From positions 280,001 to 344,000 of the forward strand of contig JANDJI010000001.1 in NCBI GenBank assembly GCA_024331125.1: a stretch of 64,000 nucleotides of DNA, written 5' to 3'. Below are positions 41,332 to 49,918 of the stretch, one piece after another; the first letter of the stretch is position 1, and the number at the start of each line of letters is the position of its first letter. The translations under genes and the position numbers were made by a program. The stretch comes from Nitrospira sp. GTDB taxonomy: Bacteria > Nitrospirota > Nitrospiria > Nitrospirales > Nitrospiraceae. The notes below the pieces were generated by a model. It made no database searches. It had not been told where the DNA came from and saw nothing but the letters and a program-made list of their open reading frames with translations.

Positions 41332-43722
41332 CTATCCTTGCAACTGCGCCAACACGGATTTGGCCTCATCCAGCCCGGGGAACGGCTTCGGCGACGCCAC
41401 GGCTTTCTGAAGATAGGTCTTGGCCTCCTCCGTTTTCCCCGCTTTGTAATAGGCGATGCCCAAATGATAGTTGACCACCGGATGGTCCGGCGCCTTGGCT
41501 GCGGCTTGCTGGATAAAGTGCAGGGCCTGGCCGGAATTTCCCATCTTCAGGTGCACCCAACCCAGCGTATCGAGAAAGTAGGGATTGGGCGCGACTGTTT
41601 CGAAGTCTTGCGACAGCGCAAGGGCCCGCTCCAGACTTTTTTGATCGCCTTTCTCGTCCGCCAGCAACGACGCCAAATTATTGGCCGCCAGCAGCGAGCG
41701 CGGATTGTTGCGCAAGATCGTCTCATACTCCTCGATGGCCCGGTCGAACTGCCCGGCCTCCGTCAACGAGGTGGCCAGCACCATGCGAAGATCCTCGCTC
41801 CTCGGGTTTGATTTCAACCCGTTCTCCAGAATCTCCCACGCCTCTTCCCGTTTCCTTTGAGCCAACTTGAGGTTGGCCAAGTGGAGCCACGGTTGGACCC
41901 AATCGGGTTTTCGTCGGGTGGCCTCCACGAATCGGCGCTCGGCCCCCGCCGGGTCCCGCTCCATGAGCGCGATCTCGCCGAGCAATCCTTCCGCGTAGGG
42001 ATGGTTCGGATTTTGGGCCAATAGCCCCTCCAGCCGTCGTTTGGCGTCGGCCGGTTTTCCACGTTGAAGGTCCAACTGGACCAACGCCACCAGCGGATCG
42101 GGGGCATCCGGATACTTTTTGCGAGCCCGCTCAAACGCTTCGCGGGCCTTGTCCCATTCCTTGCGGGCCTGATAGAGGCGGCCTTCCGCCAAATCCGCCA
42201 TCGCGCTGTCCGCCCCCGCCTCGCGGGCCCGGGCCAGCGTTTCGGCCGTCGCCGCCCAGTCCTTTTCGGCGGCCTGAAGTCGCAACAACGCGCTCAGGGC
42301 CTTCAAGTTCTTCGGGTCCTGCTTTGAGAGTCCTTCCACGCGCGCGCGCGCATCCCTGATATTGCCCGACGAGGAATCGATCGCAGCCAAAGCCATCTGC
42401 GCTTCGTTCAACCGTGGATTGAGCGCTGCGGCCTTCTCGAAGCTTTCCTTCGCAAGTTCCTTCTCGGCCGTGGCCAGATAAGCTTGGCCGAGCAGCATGT
42501 GGACGTCGGCCAGGTCCGGTTGGTCCTTCAAGACGCCGCGGAAATCCTGAATCGCGTCCTTCGCACGGCCTTGCTGCAACGCGATCTTCCCCCGGAGCAA
42601 CAGTGCCTGCGACATGCGGGGATTCTCTTTCAATACATCCGCAAGCATCTTCTCGGCCTCTTCCCGTTTCCCGGTCGACCAATCGATCGCCGCCAGCTTG
42701 ACCTTCGCCTCCTGCTCGGCCGGTTTGCCGCGAAAGTCATCCCGCGCCTGCTCATACACGGTCCGTGCTTTCTCCGGCTGCCGGTTCAATTCGTAGAGCT
42801 CGCCCAGCGCGAATCGAAGGGCGTGGGACTTGGGGAGCGCCTTCTGCGCGTCCAGCAGCGCGGTTTCCGCCTCCGCCGTCCCCTTGCGGGCATAGAGAAA
42901 TTTCACCAGCCCCAGATATCGCTGCTCGTTTTCGGGATCCAGTTTGATCACCTCGCGCAACACGGATTCAGCATCGTCGAAACGGCGGCGTTCGTCATAA
43001 AAACCGGCTAGGCGGATGCGATGGTCAAGATTTTTCGGCTCCGCGTCGATGATTTTTTTGAGGACCGTTTCCGCCTTGTCGAATTTTTCCAAACGGGTCA
43101 AGGCGGACGCGAATGAGTCCAAAAGCTGGAGATCGGTCGGATTCGCGTCGATGGCCCGCTGCATGACCGGCTCGACATCCGCCGTTCTCCCGAGGGCGAG
43201 ATACAACGTCGCGAGCAACGTCGCCGCAGAGGGATCCGTCGGATGGTCCTTCGCCAGGCCTTCCGCCGCCGTCAACGCCCCGTCGCGGTCGCCCCGCACG
43301 GCCTGCACGGCGATTGTGAGCGTCCGCGCCTCGACCTGATTCGGATTCTTGCCCAGTACCTTCTTGGCCGTTTCTTCCACCTGGTCGATCGCGCCGGCTT
43401 GCAGATAGAACTTGGCAAGCTTCACCAAGGCCTTTTCATGGTCGGGAACCAATTCCACGACCCGCTGATAGTTGGTGAACGCCTCCCGCCAGTTTTTTTC
43501 TTTCTCCTCGACTTCGGCGAACAGATAGTGGGCCTCGACATCCTTCGGATCGATCTTGAGCACATTGCGCAGCGCCACGCGGGCCTTGGCCAGATTGTCC
43601 TCTTGAATATAGGCCTGCGCCTTGGCCAAATAGCTGGCTTTCCGCTCCTCGGGCCCTCCACACCCGACGGCCGCCAGAACAAGCCAAAGAATCAACAGAG
43701 TGAACGGCTTATGAGCAAACAT
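41332..43722 (-). CDS. prsT: PrsT-like TPR lipoprotein of the PEP-CTERM system
   Basis: This 796-residue exported lipoprotein starts at ATG 43720-43722 with GAGGAGAGGG upstream. A frame continuing to 43938 would overlap the preceding gene and is rejected. The lipobox is LAAVGCGG (Cys21). The rest is about 20 TPR-type repeats, for example NLAKARVALRNVLKIDPKD, AESVLREVIKLDPENEQRY and GEIALMERDPAGAERRFVEA. The family (PEP_TPR_lipo, PrsT) is found with EpsH-type exosortases and is thought to scaffold polysaccharide assembly in the periplasm. It starts 21 nt after the WecA-like gene. Confidence 0.9.
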   Translation of the reverse strand: MFAHKPFTLLILWLVLAAVGCGGPEERKASYLAKAQAYIQEDNLAKARVALRNVLKIDPKDVEAHYLFAEVEEKEKNWREAFTNYQRVVELVPDHEKALVKLAKFYLQAGAIDQVEETAKKVLGKNPNQVEARTLTIAVQAVRGDRDGALTAAEGLAKDHPTDPSAATLLATLYLALGRTADVEPVMQRAIDANPTDLQLLDSFASALTRLEKFDKAETVLKKIIDAEPKNLDHRIRLAGFYDERRRFDDAESVLREVIKLDPENEQRYLGLVKFLYARKGTAEAETALLDAQKALPKSHALRFALGELYELNRQPEKARTVYEQARDDFRGKPAEQEAKVKLAAIDWSTGKREEAEKMLADVLKENPRMSQALLLRGKIALQQGRAKDAIQDFRGVLKDQPDLADVHMLLGQAYLATAEKELAKESFEKAAALNPRLNEAQMALAAIDSSSGNIRDARARVEGLSKQDPKNLKALSALLRLQAAEKDWAATAETLARAREAGADSAMADLAEGRLYQARKEWDKAREAFERARKKYPDAPDPLVALVQLDLQRGKPADAKRRLEGLLAQNPNHPYAEGLLGEIALMERDPAGAERRFVEATRRKPDWVQPWLHLANLKLAQRKREEAWEILENGLKSNPRSEDLRMVLATSLTEAGQFDRAIEEYETILRNNPRSLLAANNLASLLADEKGDQKSLERALALSQDFETVAPNPYFLDTLGWVHLKMGNSGQALHFIQQAAAKAPDHPVVNYHLGIAYYKAGKTEEAKTYLQKAVASPKPFPGLDEAKSVLAQLQG

Positions 43723-43742
43723 GGCCCTCTCCTCGCCCGGCG

Positions 43743-45368
43743 TTACAGCCAGGCCCTCAGCCCCAAAATCAGCATGACCCATAATGAGACCAAACCGAAC
43801 TGGATCAATCGTTCGGCGAAACTGTGCAGCATCAATTCGATGGCTAAAAACATCACGATCATTTTGGCGGCCAGGACGCCGAGCGCGACGTCCCCCACGC
43901 GCATGTCCGGCCAAAACGACATCGCGAACACCAAACATACCATCAGGTAATCCAACGGGGTCATCTCAAAACGGTGTTTGACCCCGAATCGGATCGTCAG
44001 CGTGATCAAGATCGCCAGCAGGATGAAAAATCCGTTCACCGGAGTCTGCAGAGCCGACCATTCGGGAGGCATCGGCTGCTCGAGCAGGTAAATGACGAAG
44101 GTTGCGCCCAGATAGAGACCGGCCCGCACGATCAGTTGACGAGCGGATGGCACCGCGTAGGCGCCCACCGTCAGCACCAAAAACAACCCCGTGGCGGCAT
44201 AGCCGAGATCGACAGGCACGTCCGCCGGCCACAAGGCGGCGGCGGCCAAAAAGGCGGAGACCGCCAATCCGAGCGATTTTCCAGGCAACGTCGAGTATGC
44301 CCCGCCGGTTTCCGCCGTCTCGGCCGTTCGGGCCGACCCGCTCCACCGTCCTTCCATGACCAAGCGGCGTCCCGCCAAGACGAACAGCGAGAGAATCGGC
44401 AGCGCGAACGCTCCGTACACCGCAAGAACAACCGCGTCCGACTGCCACCGGAGCAGATAGGCGCAACAGACCATCAACCCGTGAACGGCATAGATGGCCG
44501 TCACGGCCTGCCGGTGCTGAAGCCCCATCGACAGCAGCTTGTAATGGAGATGATTGCGGTCTCCCACGAACGGTGATCGTCCCTCCACAATCCGCTGTCC
44601 CATCACACCCACGGTATCCAGAATCGGCACGCCCCAGAGGAACAGCATCAGCGCCGGGCTATAGAAGGGCTTGCTGAGGTCCGTCAACAGAATGGCGGCC
44701 ACCGCCAGGTAATGCCCCAGAAATTGGCTGCCGGCGTCGCCCATGAAGATGCGCGCCGGATAGGTATTGAATCGGAGAAAGCCCAGCAATCCGCCCAGTA
44801 TCGCCACCATCAAAAAGACCAACTGTGATTCATCCGCCAGATACGCCAGGAAGGCGATGCCGGCGAAACTGATCAGCGCCAACCCTCCCGCAAGCCCGTC
44901 CAATCCGTCGGCGAGATTCACGGCATTCGTCACCGCGACGATCACGAACAGCGTAAGCGGAACGGCCATCCAACCGGGCAGAACGGCCTCCTCGTCCATG
45001 AAGGGCAGCGACGACAGGCGGAGCCCGGCGAACCCAACGACCACGGCGGCGGCCACGATCTGCCCCAGAAACTTGATCCCGTAAGGAAGATCGGCCCGAT
45101 CGTCCCAGACGCCGAACAACAAAATGACCGCGCCTCCCGCCAAACTGGATAAAATGACTTCGTCCTTCGGCGCCCACCAGAGCACCGCCGTGAACGTCGC
45201 CACGGCAAAGGCGATACCGCCCACCTTGGCGATCGGCGCCTTGTGGGCGTGTCGATCGCCGGGCATGTCGATGATCTGGAGACGCCACGCCGAGGCGGTC
45301 AACACGGGAATCAGCGTCATGCTGATCACCAGGGAAACCATAAAACTCAAAAACAGCGGCGTGGACAT
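43743..45368 (-). CDS. WecA/MraY-family undecaprenyl-phosphate sugar-1-phosphate transferase
   Basis: This 541-residue polyprenyl-phosphate transferase starts the repeat unit by moving a sugar-1-P, likely GlcNAc or a derivative, onto undecaprenyl phosphate. Motifs are FGVWDDRADL, NAVNLADGLDGLAGG and NTYPARIFMGDAGSQFLG, with HLHYKLL of the HxH type. The N-terminal 330 residues are the transferase. The C-terminal 200 are extra TM helices (about 5) not found in WecA. I use ATG 45366-45368; a TTG 6 nt earlier is possible. It leads the seven-gene operon. Confidence 0.88.
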   Translation of the reverse strand: MSTPLFLSFMVSLVISMTLIPVLTASAWRLQIIDMPGDRHAHKAPIAKVGGIAFAVATFTAVLWWAPKDEVILSSLAGGAVILLFGVWDDRADLPYGIKFLGQIVAAAVVVGFAGLRLSSLPFMDEEAVLPGWMAVPLTLFVIVAVTNAVNLADGLDGLAGGLALISFAGIAFLAYLADESQLVFLMVAILGGLLGFLRFNTYPARIFMGDAGSQFLGHYLAVAAILLTDLSKPFYSPALMLFLWGVPILDTVGVMGQRIVEGRSPFVGDRNHLHYKLLSMGLQHRQAVTAIYAVHGLMVCCAYLLRWQSDAVVLAVYGAFALPILSLFVLAGRRLVMEGRWSGSARTAETAETGGAYSTLPGKSLGLAVSAFLAAAALWPADVPVDLGYAATGLFLVLTVGAYAVPSARQLIVRAGLYLGATFVIYLLEQPMPPEWSALQTPVNGFFILLAILITLTIRFGVKHRFEMTPLDYLMVCLVFAMSFWPDMRVGDVALGVLAAKMIVMFLAIELMLHSFAERLIQFGLVSLWVMLILGLRAWL

Positions 45369-45404
45369 GGACAATTAACCCATCACGGTTCGAACGTGCC
45401 CGGC

Positions 45405-45431
45405 ATACTACTATTGGAAGTGTAGTAGTAT
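45405..45431 (-). promoter_or_regulatory. Inverted repeat at the start of the exopolysaccharide operon
   Basis: A perfect 9-bp inverted repeat (ATACTACTA at 45405-45413, TAGTAGTAT at 45423-45431) lies about 37 nt upstream of the first gene. A possible -10 (TATACT) on the minus strand overlaps it at 45427-45432. It could be an operator for this operon or a leader hairpin. Confidence 0.5.
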
Positions 45432-45477
45432 AGCGAAAGAGCAATGGAGCAAGAACAACGCCGGGTTCAAACTGATG

Positions 45478-45492
45478 TTAACGAATCGTTAA
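45478..45492. promoter_or_regulatory. 15-bp near-palindrome, candidate shared operator
   Basis: TTAACGAATCGTTAA is a 7-bp inverted repeat around one central base, in the divergent region between the WecA-like gene and wecB. A related 15-mer, TTAATAAATTGTTAA, occurs at 55421-55435 upstream of the next minus-strand glycan operon, with 12 of 15 positions equal and the rest transitions. Confidence 0.45.
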
Positions 45493-45672
45493 TAACGTCT
45501 CTATAACAACCAGAACAACGCCCCGAGGTGATTGAGTGATGCCCTAGACAATTCTTGAAGCAACCACTGGAGTCCGAAAATTTGAATTTGCCATAACAGT
45601 CTCAGGGCGAACACCGTGCTAAGATGCCCCACCCGGTGTCTCAATGCAAGGCTCAATGCACGGCGTGACCCG

Positions 45673-46935
45673 ATGAAACTTCTCCTGATAGCCGGCGCCC
45701 GCCCCAACTTCATGAAAATCGCCTCGATCGTCGAGGCGCTCGACGCGCACAATCAGAGGGAGAACACGCCATCGCGACGACTGGATTACCTGGTCATCCA
45801 CACCGGCCAACATTACGATGAGAAAATGTCCGGGACTTTTTTTAAGGAACTCGGACTGCCCAAGCCGGCCGTGGACCTCGAGGTGGGCTCGGCCCCCCAC
45901 GCCGTGCAAACGGCGGAGATCATGAAACGGTTCGAGCCGGTGTTGGAAAAAGAACGTCCGGACGCGGTGATCGTGGTCGGCGACGTCAACTCTACTGCGG
46001 CCTGCGCGCTCGTCGCCGCCAAAATCACCTACGGTGGAACGGGCGGCGCCGCGACTCGATCTCGGCCGCTCATCGCCCACGTCGAAGCGGGATTGCGGAG
46101 CCGAGATCGGTCCATGCCGGAGGAAATCAACCGCATTGTCACGGACTCGATCGCCGATGTCCTGTTCGTGACCGAAGCAGACGCCGCCCGTAACCTGATT
46201 CGCGAGGGCGTCCCTCGCCGTCACATCCATTTTGTCGGCAACACCATGGTCGATACCTTGCTTCGCCATCGGACCAGGGCCGAACGATCGCCCGTGCTGG
46301 AACGATTGGGATTGCTTGAGCTGGCCGCGTCGCCGCGTCGTTCCCGCCGATCCGCTTCAGGCGATTTGGCCGTCCGTCCCTATGGAGTCGTGACCCTGCA
46401 CCGTCCCGGCAACGTGGACGATCCGATCGTCTTTCGGGGCATCCTCGACGCGCTGCTCACCGTCGGCAGGACCTTGCCGTTGATCTTTCCCGCCCATCCC
46501 AGGACGTTCGCCCACATTACGAAATTCGGTCTCGCAGCCGAGTGCCCCTTGCTCGGCGCAGGCGAACCCATCAAAGACCCGCGGTCCGGCCTATACTGTA
46601 TCGAGCCGCTGGGTTACCTGGACTTTTTACGGTTGATGTCTCGGGCCCGCATCGTGCTGACCGACTCGGGCGGCATCCAGGAAGAAACGACCGTGCTGGG
46701 CGTGCCCTGTGTCACGCTGCGCAAGAATACCGAGCGGCCCGTGACGATTTCGCATGGCACGAACATTTTGGCCGGCACCGACACGGCGGCGATCATCCGA
46801 AAAACCCGCCGACAGTTGGCGCACAGTCACAACCCCACACGACCCCGTTATTGGGACGGCAAGGCCGGCCGGCGGATCGTCAAAATCTTAAAGAACGTCT
46901 TGGCCGATTCATCCCCCCGGGCCTTCCGGTCCTAA
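45673..46935 (+). CDS. wecB: Non-hydrolysing UDP-GlcNAc 2-epimerase (WecB-like)
   Basis: This cytoplasmic enzyme of 420 aa interconverts UDP-GlcNAc and UDP-ManNAc. The family motifs are visible: GARPNFMKIASIVEAL, HTGQHYDEKMSGTFF, VVGDVNSTAACALVA, HVEAGLRSRDRSMPEE, VTLHRPGNVDD, and DSGGIQEETTVLGVPCVTLR with NTERPVT near the C-terminus. ATG 45673 gives the normal N-terminus MKLLLIAGARP. Its stop overlaps the stop of the convergent glycosyltransferase by 3 nt (46932-46935). It is the only plus-strand gene in the glycan region and supplies ManNAc-type sugar for the minus-strand machinery. Confidence 0.93.
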   Translation: MKLLLIAGARPNFMKIASIVEALDAHNQRENTPSRRLDYLVIHTGQHYDEKMSGTFFKELGLPKPAVDLEVGSAPHAVQTAEIMKRFEPVLEKERPDAVIVVGDVNSTAACALVAAKITYGGTGGAATRSRPLIAHVEAGLRSRDRSMPEEINRIVTDSIADVLFVTEADAARNLIREGVPRRHIHFVGNTMVDTLLRHRTRAERSPVLERLGLLELAASPRRSRRSASGDLAVRPYGVVTLHRPGNVDDPIVFRGILDALLTVGRTLPLIFPAHPRTFAHITKFGLAAECPLLGAGEPIKDPRSGLYCIEPLGYLDFLRLMSRARIVLTDSGGIQEETTVLGVPCVTLRKNTERPVTISHGTNILAGTDTAAIIRKTRRQLAHSHNPTRPRYWDGKAGRRIVKILKNVLADSSPRAFRS

Positions 46936-48194
46936 CGGTCGCCGGTGCTTCCTCCTCTTCCCCTGCCCCCCCCGCCGACCACGGCCGATAGGACTTGCAA
47001 GTATGATCGAGCCAGCTTGGCCCGGTCGAAATGCTCAAGCACATAGGCCCGCCCGCTGTCTCCCAGCCTCCGGCGTAGAACCGGGTCGCCATACAACGCG
47101 AGCACCTGTGCCGCCAGCTCCTTGGCGTCTTCTGGAGGGATGCACACCCCGCCGCCCGACTCCCGCAGCAGCTCGGCGCTCTCCCCCTCGACGCCCAAAA
47201 TGATCGGCTTTTCCATCGCCAGGCTCTCGAAAATTTTCGACGGCAGCACGGTCTTGAACAGATCCGACTTCTTGAGCAACACGAGACTGACATCTGACAA
47301 GGACCAAAACTCCGGCATTCGTTCTTTGGGCTGCTGCGGCAACATCAGCACGTTCGGCAGGTTCATGGTATCCCGCATCTCCACCAACCGCTTCCGCTCG
47401 GCGCCGTCGCCGACCAAGAGAAACATGATCTCCGGACGATCGCGCAACAGATCGGCGGCCTCCAAGATCGTCTCAAGATGATGGGCCATGCCGTGGGTGC
47501 CAAAATATGAAGCGACGAACTTGCCGTCAAGGCCTAATTCCTTCGCCAGCGCCTTATGGCCCTGAGCCGGCCGTTGATAGAGCGAGAGATCCGCCCCATT
47601 TTTGATGACCGTCACCTTCTCAGGGGGAATGCCGAGTCGCGCCATGTGTGACTTGAAGGCATCGGTCACCACCACCAGGCGAGTCGCCTTGCGATAGGCG
47701 AACAGCTCCAGCCATTCCAACACGCGAATGATCGGGCGAGACGTAATCGCGCCCACCGCCACGATGGACTCCGGCCAGAGATCGCGAATTTCAAGCACCC
47801 AGGGAACGCGCTTCAATCGGCTGACCATGTATCCGGCCAAGCCGTTGAAGAATTGCGGCGAGGTGGAAAGCACGACGTCGCCGCGGGCGAGAAACGGCGC
47901 CACGAGGACGGCCGAGACCATATACGAGACATAGTTGATCGTCCGTTTCAGAAATCCCTCGTTCGCCGTGACATACGTCCAGACCCGCACCACCTGAATG
48001 CCGTCTTTTTCCTCCCGCTGAAACAGGGCATTCCGATACCCCTCATACACGACACCACGCGGATGGTTCGGCGCGCAGGTTACGACCGTGACCTCATGTC
48101 CCTCCTGCACCCACTGTTTGCAATGTTCGTAGGTGCGAGACGCCGGCGCATTCACTTCGGGAGGGAAATAGTGCGAGAGAAATAGAATCCTCAT
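46932..48194 (-). CDS. Glycosyltransferase family 4 protein (WbuB-like)
   Basis: This 420-residue GT-B transferase starts at ATG 48192-48194 (MRILFLSHYFPPEVNAPASR). The N-terminal frame before it is not protein-like. The acceptor half has HPRGVVYEG and LSTSPQFFNGLAGYMV. The donor half has the retaining GT4 elements VIKNGADLSLY, YFGTHGMAHHLETIL and KIFESLAMEKPIILGVEGE with the ExxE-type Glu region ESAELLRES. It probably adds an N-acetylated sugar to the repeat unit. It is 13 nt downstream of the heparinase-like gene and meets wecB tail to tail. Confidence 0.9.
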   Translation of the reverse strand: MRILFLSHYFPPEVNAPASRTYEHCKQWVQEGHEVTVVTCAPNHPRGVVYEGYRNALFQREEKDGIQVVRVWTYVTANEGFLKRTINYVSYMVSAVLVAPFLARGDVVLSTSPQFFNGLAGYMVSRLKRVPWVLEIRDLWPESIVAVGAITSRPIIRVLEWLELFAYRKATRLVVVTDAFKSHMARLGIPPEKVTVIKNGADLSLYQRPAQGHKALAKELGLDGKFVASYFGTHGMAHHLETILEAADLLRDRPEIMFLLVGDGAERKRLVEMRDTMNLPNVLMLPQQPKERMPEFWSLSDVSLVLLKKSDLFKTVLPSKIFESLAMEKPIILGVEGESAELLRESGGGVCIPPEDAKELAAQVLALYGDPVLRRRLGDSGRAYVLEHFDRAKLARSYLQVLSAVVGGGGRGRGGSTGDR

Positions 48195-48207
48195 CGGTCG
48201 CTCTACA

Positions 48208-49884
48208 TTATTGGCGCCGGCCGGCCCCTTTCCTGATGGCATAACAGACGTCGAACGGCGCCTTGTGCGACCGAGCAAACACGATGATGGTGCGCTCATA
48301 TTTCATGCCAAATTCAGGGAAATACCACCCCTGTTCGATCCGCACCTCGCAGGGTGTGAGCGGCTCCACCACCGCCATCCGGTGGCCATCGGTTGTCACA
48401 ATGGTCAAATGCCGTTCGTGGCGGCGAACCTGGAAATCAGGATGAAGGTGCACGTAGCTTTCCAGCCGGTGTTCTCCCATACCATCTAATCGATCCTGGA
48501 CCACCCACTCGCCCCGTTCGTCATAGATAACAGTTCGTGAGTGAATCGGTTTGCCGGGCAATCGCCGATAGCCGTCATGGGCCCCTTCAAAGATCACTCG
48601 GCCATCCTCGCCTCGGCGTAGCGACGCGCGAATTGGTTTGGCCCGGCGTGCCACACGGAACACGCCCCAGATTTCAGACTGCTCGACGCCATCCACCATC
48701 ACGGTATTGTGAGCGCTCGTGCTTCTCGCATAGGCCCGTTCCGGGCTTGCCTCGTAATCATGAACGCCACTATCCACGATCACCCGACGGCCATCGATCG
48801 CCAGCTCATAGCTCAGCGTGTCACAATGGGCGTGGCCCGGTTGATAATCCGGTCCGATCGGCCCACAGTCAATCACCAGGCGATCATTGCCGTTGGCGAT
48901 GACGTAATAGCCGCTGTCCGGATAGGCGCGCAGCTCCAGCTCCTGAGCTGGTACCGGCGGCTCATAGCCAAGAAGAGTGGTGGCATACTGAAAGATCCGT
49001 TTGGGACTCGGTGCAATCTCAAACGCTGCATCATTGAACAAGGGAATCTCGCCATCCGGCAGACACAGACCATAGAGATACGCCAAGGCAGCCCTGGCTG
49101 TGTCCTTGAACCGCGCCAGCCCCTCTTGAGCCACCGGCGCCTCCGAATGATCCAAGAGATTGACAAGATCCAAACAATCCATCAGACAGATCGAGTGATA
49201 CATCAAGCTCCGTTCGTAGTGCCCTCCGTCCGGGAGAAACTGCTCGGCGAGCTCTTGCCACAACAGCACCCATCCTTGGCGCAACCAGCGATCCGCTTCG
49301 GGACCATCGAAATACACTCCGACAAACACAAGAGCCACGGCGTTTTTGAAAAGGTGATTGGCCAGCAGATGATATTCCACATGTCGCTCAAGCCAAGCGG
49401 CCTGGGTCCAGAGGCTCTGGAGCCAGGCCGGCTCCGGCGGCTTCTCGCGCCGCAAGAAAAACTTGATCCAGTTCACGATGCGCAACGAAACCGGATAGGG
49501 CTCCCACCCGTCGCCGACACCTATGGGATTGTTGGCAATCCAATCAGCAATCAGGCGGCATTTTGCCTCGTCCGACCGAGCCGGATCGTCGAGATAATCG
49601 AAGTAGTGCAGGTTGTACCGCCACAGTTTGGGTAGTTTTGGGGAAGCCCAGTCAACGGAAGAGGAGGGAAAGGTGAGCGTCCGATTCAAGAAACAAAACG
49701 AGAAATCACCGGAAGCGGGAGGGCACAAGGAGGGTGAAGGGCCGATGTTCACACCTGACCGCGTCCGCGCCGATCGCGCCGGCGGCACACGAGAGGAAGG
49801 GCGCACTCGCTTGAGCACCTGGGCGAATACTTGGTCGGGGCGCAGATAGGAGACCGTGCGCGCGAACAACAACAGCCGCTCCAT
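48208..49884 (-). CDS. Heparinase II/III-family protein, polysaccharide lyase-like
   Basis: This 558-residue protein starts at ATG 49882-49884. The N-terminal alpha/alpha-toroid domain (about 60-330) has LWRYNLHYFDYL, WEPYPVSLRIVNWIKFFLR and DGGHYERSLMYH. The C-terminal beta-sandwich (about 350-540) has the lyase-type HAHCDTLSYELAIDGR, VDSGVHDYE and STSAHNTVMVDGVEQSE. The family cuts or modifies uronic-acid polysaccharides. In exosortase EPS clusters such genes are common without a proven substrate. No clear signal peptide is visible. It follows the oxidoreductase gene by 34 nt. Confidence 0.88.
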   Translation of the reverse strand: MERLLLFARTVSYLRPDQVFAQVLKRVRPSSRVPPARSARTRSGVNIGPSPSLCPPASGDFSFCFLNRTLTFPSSSVDWASPKLPKLWRYNLHYFDYLDDPARSDEAKCRLIADWIANNPIGVGDGWEPYPVSLRIVNWIKFFLRREKPPEPAWLQSLWTQAAWLERHVEYHLLANHLFKNAVALVFVGVYFDGPEADRWLRQGWVLLWQELAEQFLPDGGHYERSLMYHSICLMDCLDLVNLLDHSEAPVAQEGLARFKDTARAALAYLYGLCLPDGEIPLFNDAAFEIAPSPKRIFQYATTLLGYEPPVPAQELELRAYPDSGYYVIANGNDRLVIDCGPIGPDYQPGHAHCDTLSYELAIDGRRVIVDSGVHDYEASPERAYARSTSAHNTVMVDGVEQSEIWGVFRVARRAKPIRASLRRGEDGRVIFEGAHDGYRRLPGKPIHSRTVIYDERGEWVVQDRLDGMGEHRLESYVHLHPDFQVRRHERHLTIVTTDGHRMAVVEPLTPCEVRIEQGWYFPEFGMKYERTIIVFARSHKAPFDVCYAIRKGAGRRQ

Positions 49885-49918
49885 AGAATTCCATAGAATT
49901 AAGGGCGGAAGCACCGGC

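Noticed and set aside
43723..43938. N-terminal extension of the PrsT-like gene
   Set aside because: It would overlap the WecA-like gene by about 200 nt and is not protein-like. The ATG at 43722 has a good ribosome site and starts a lipoprotein signal peptide.
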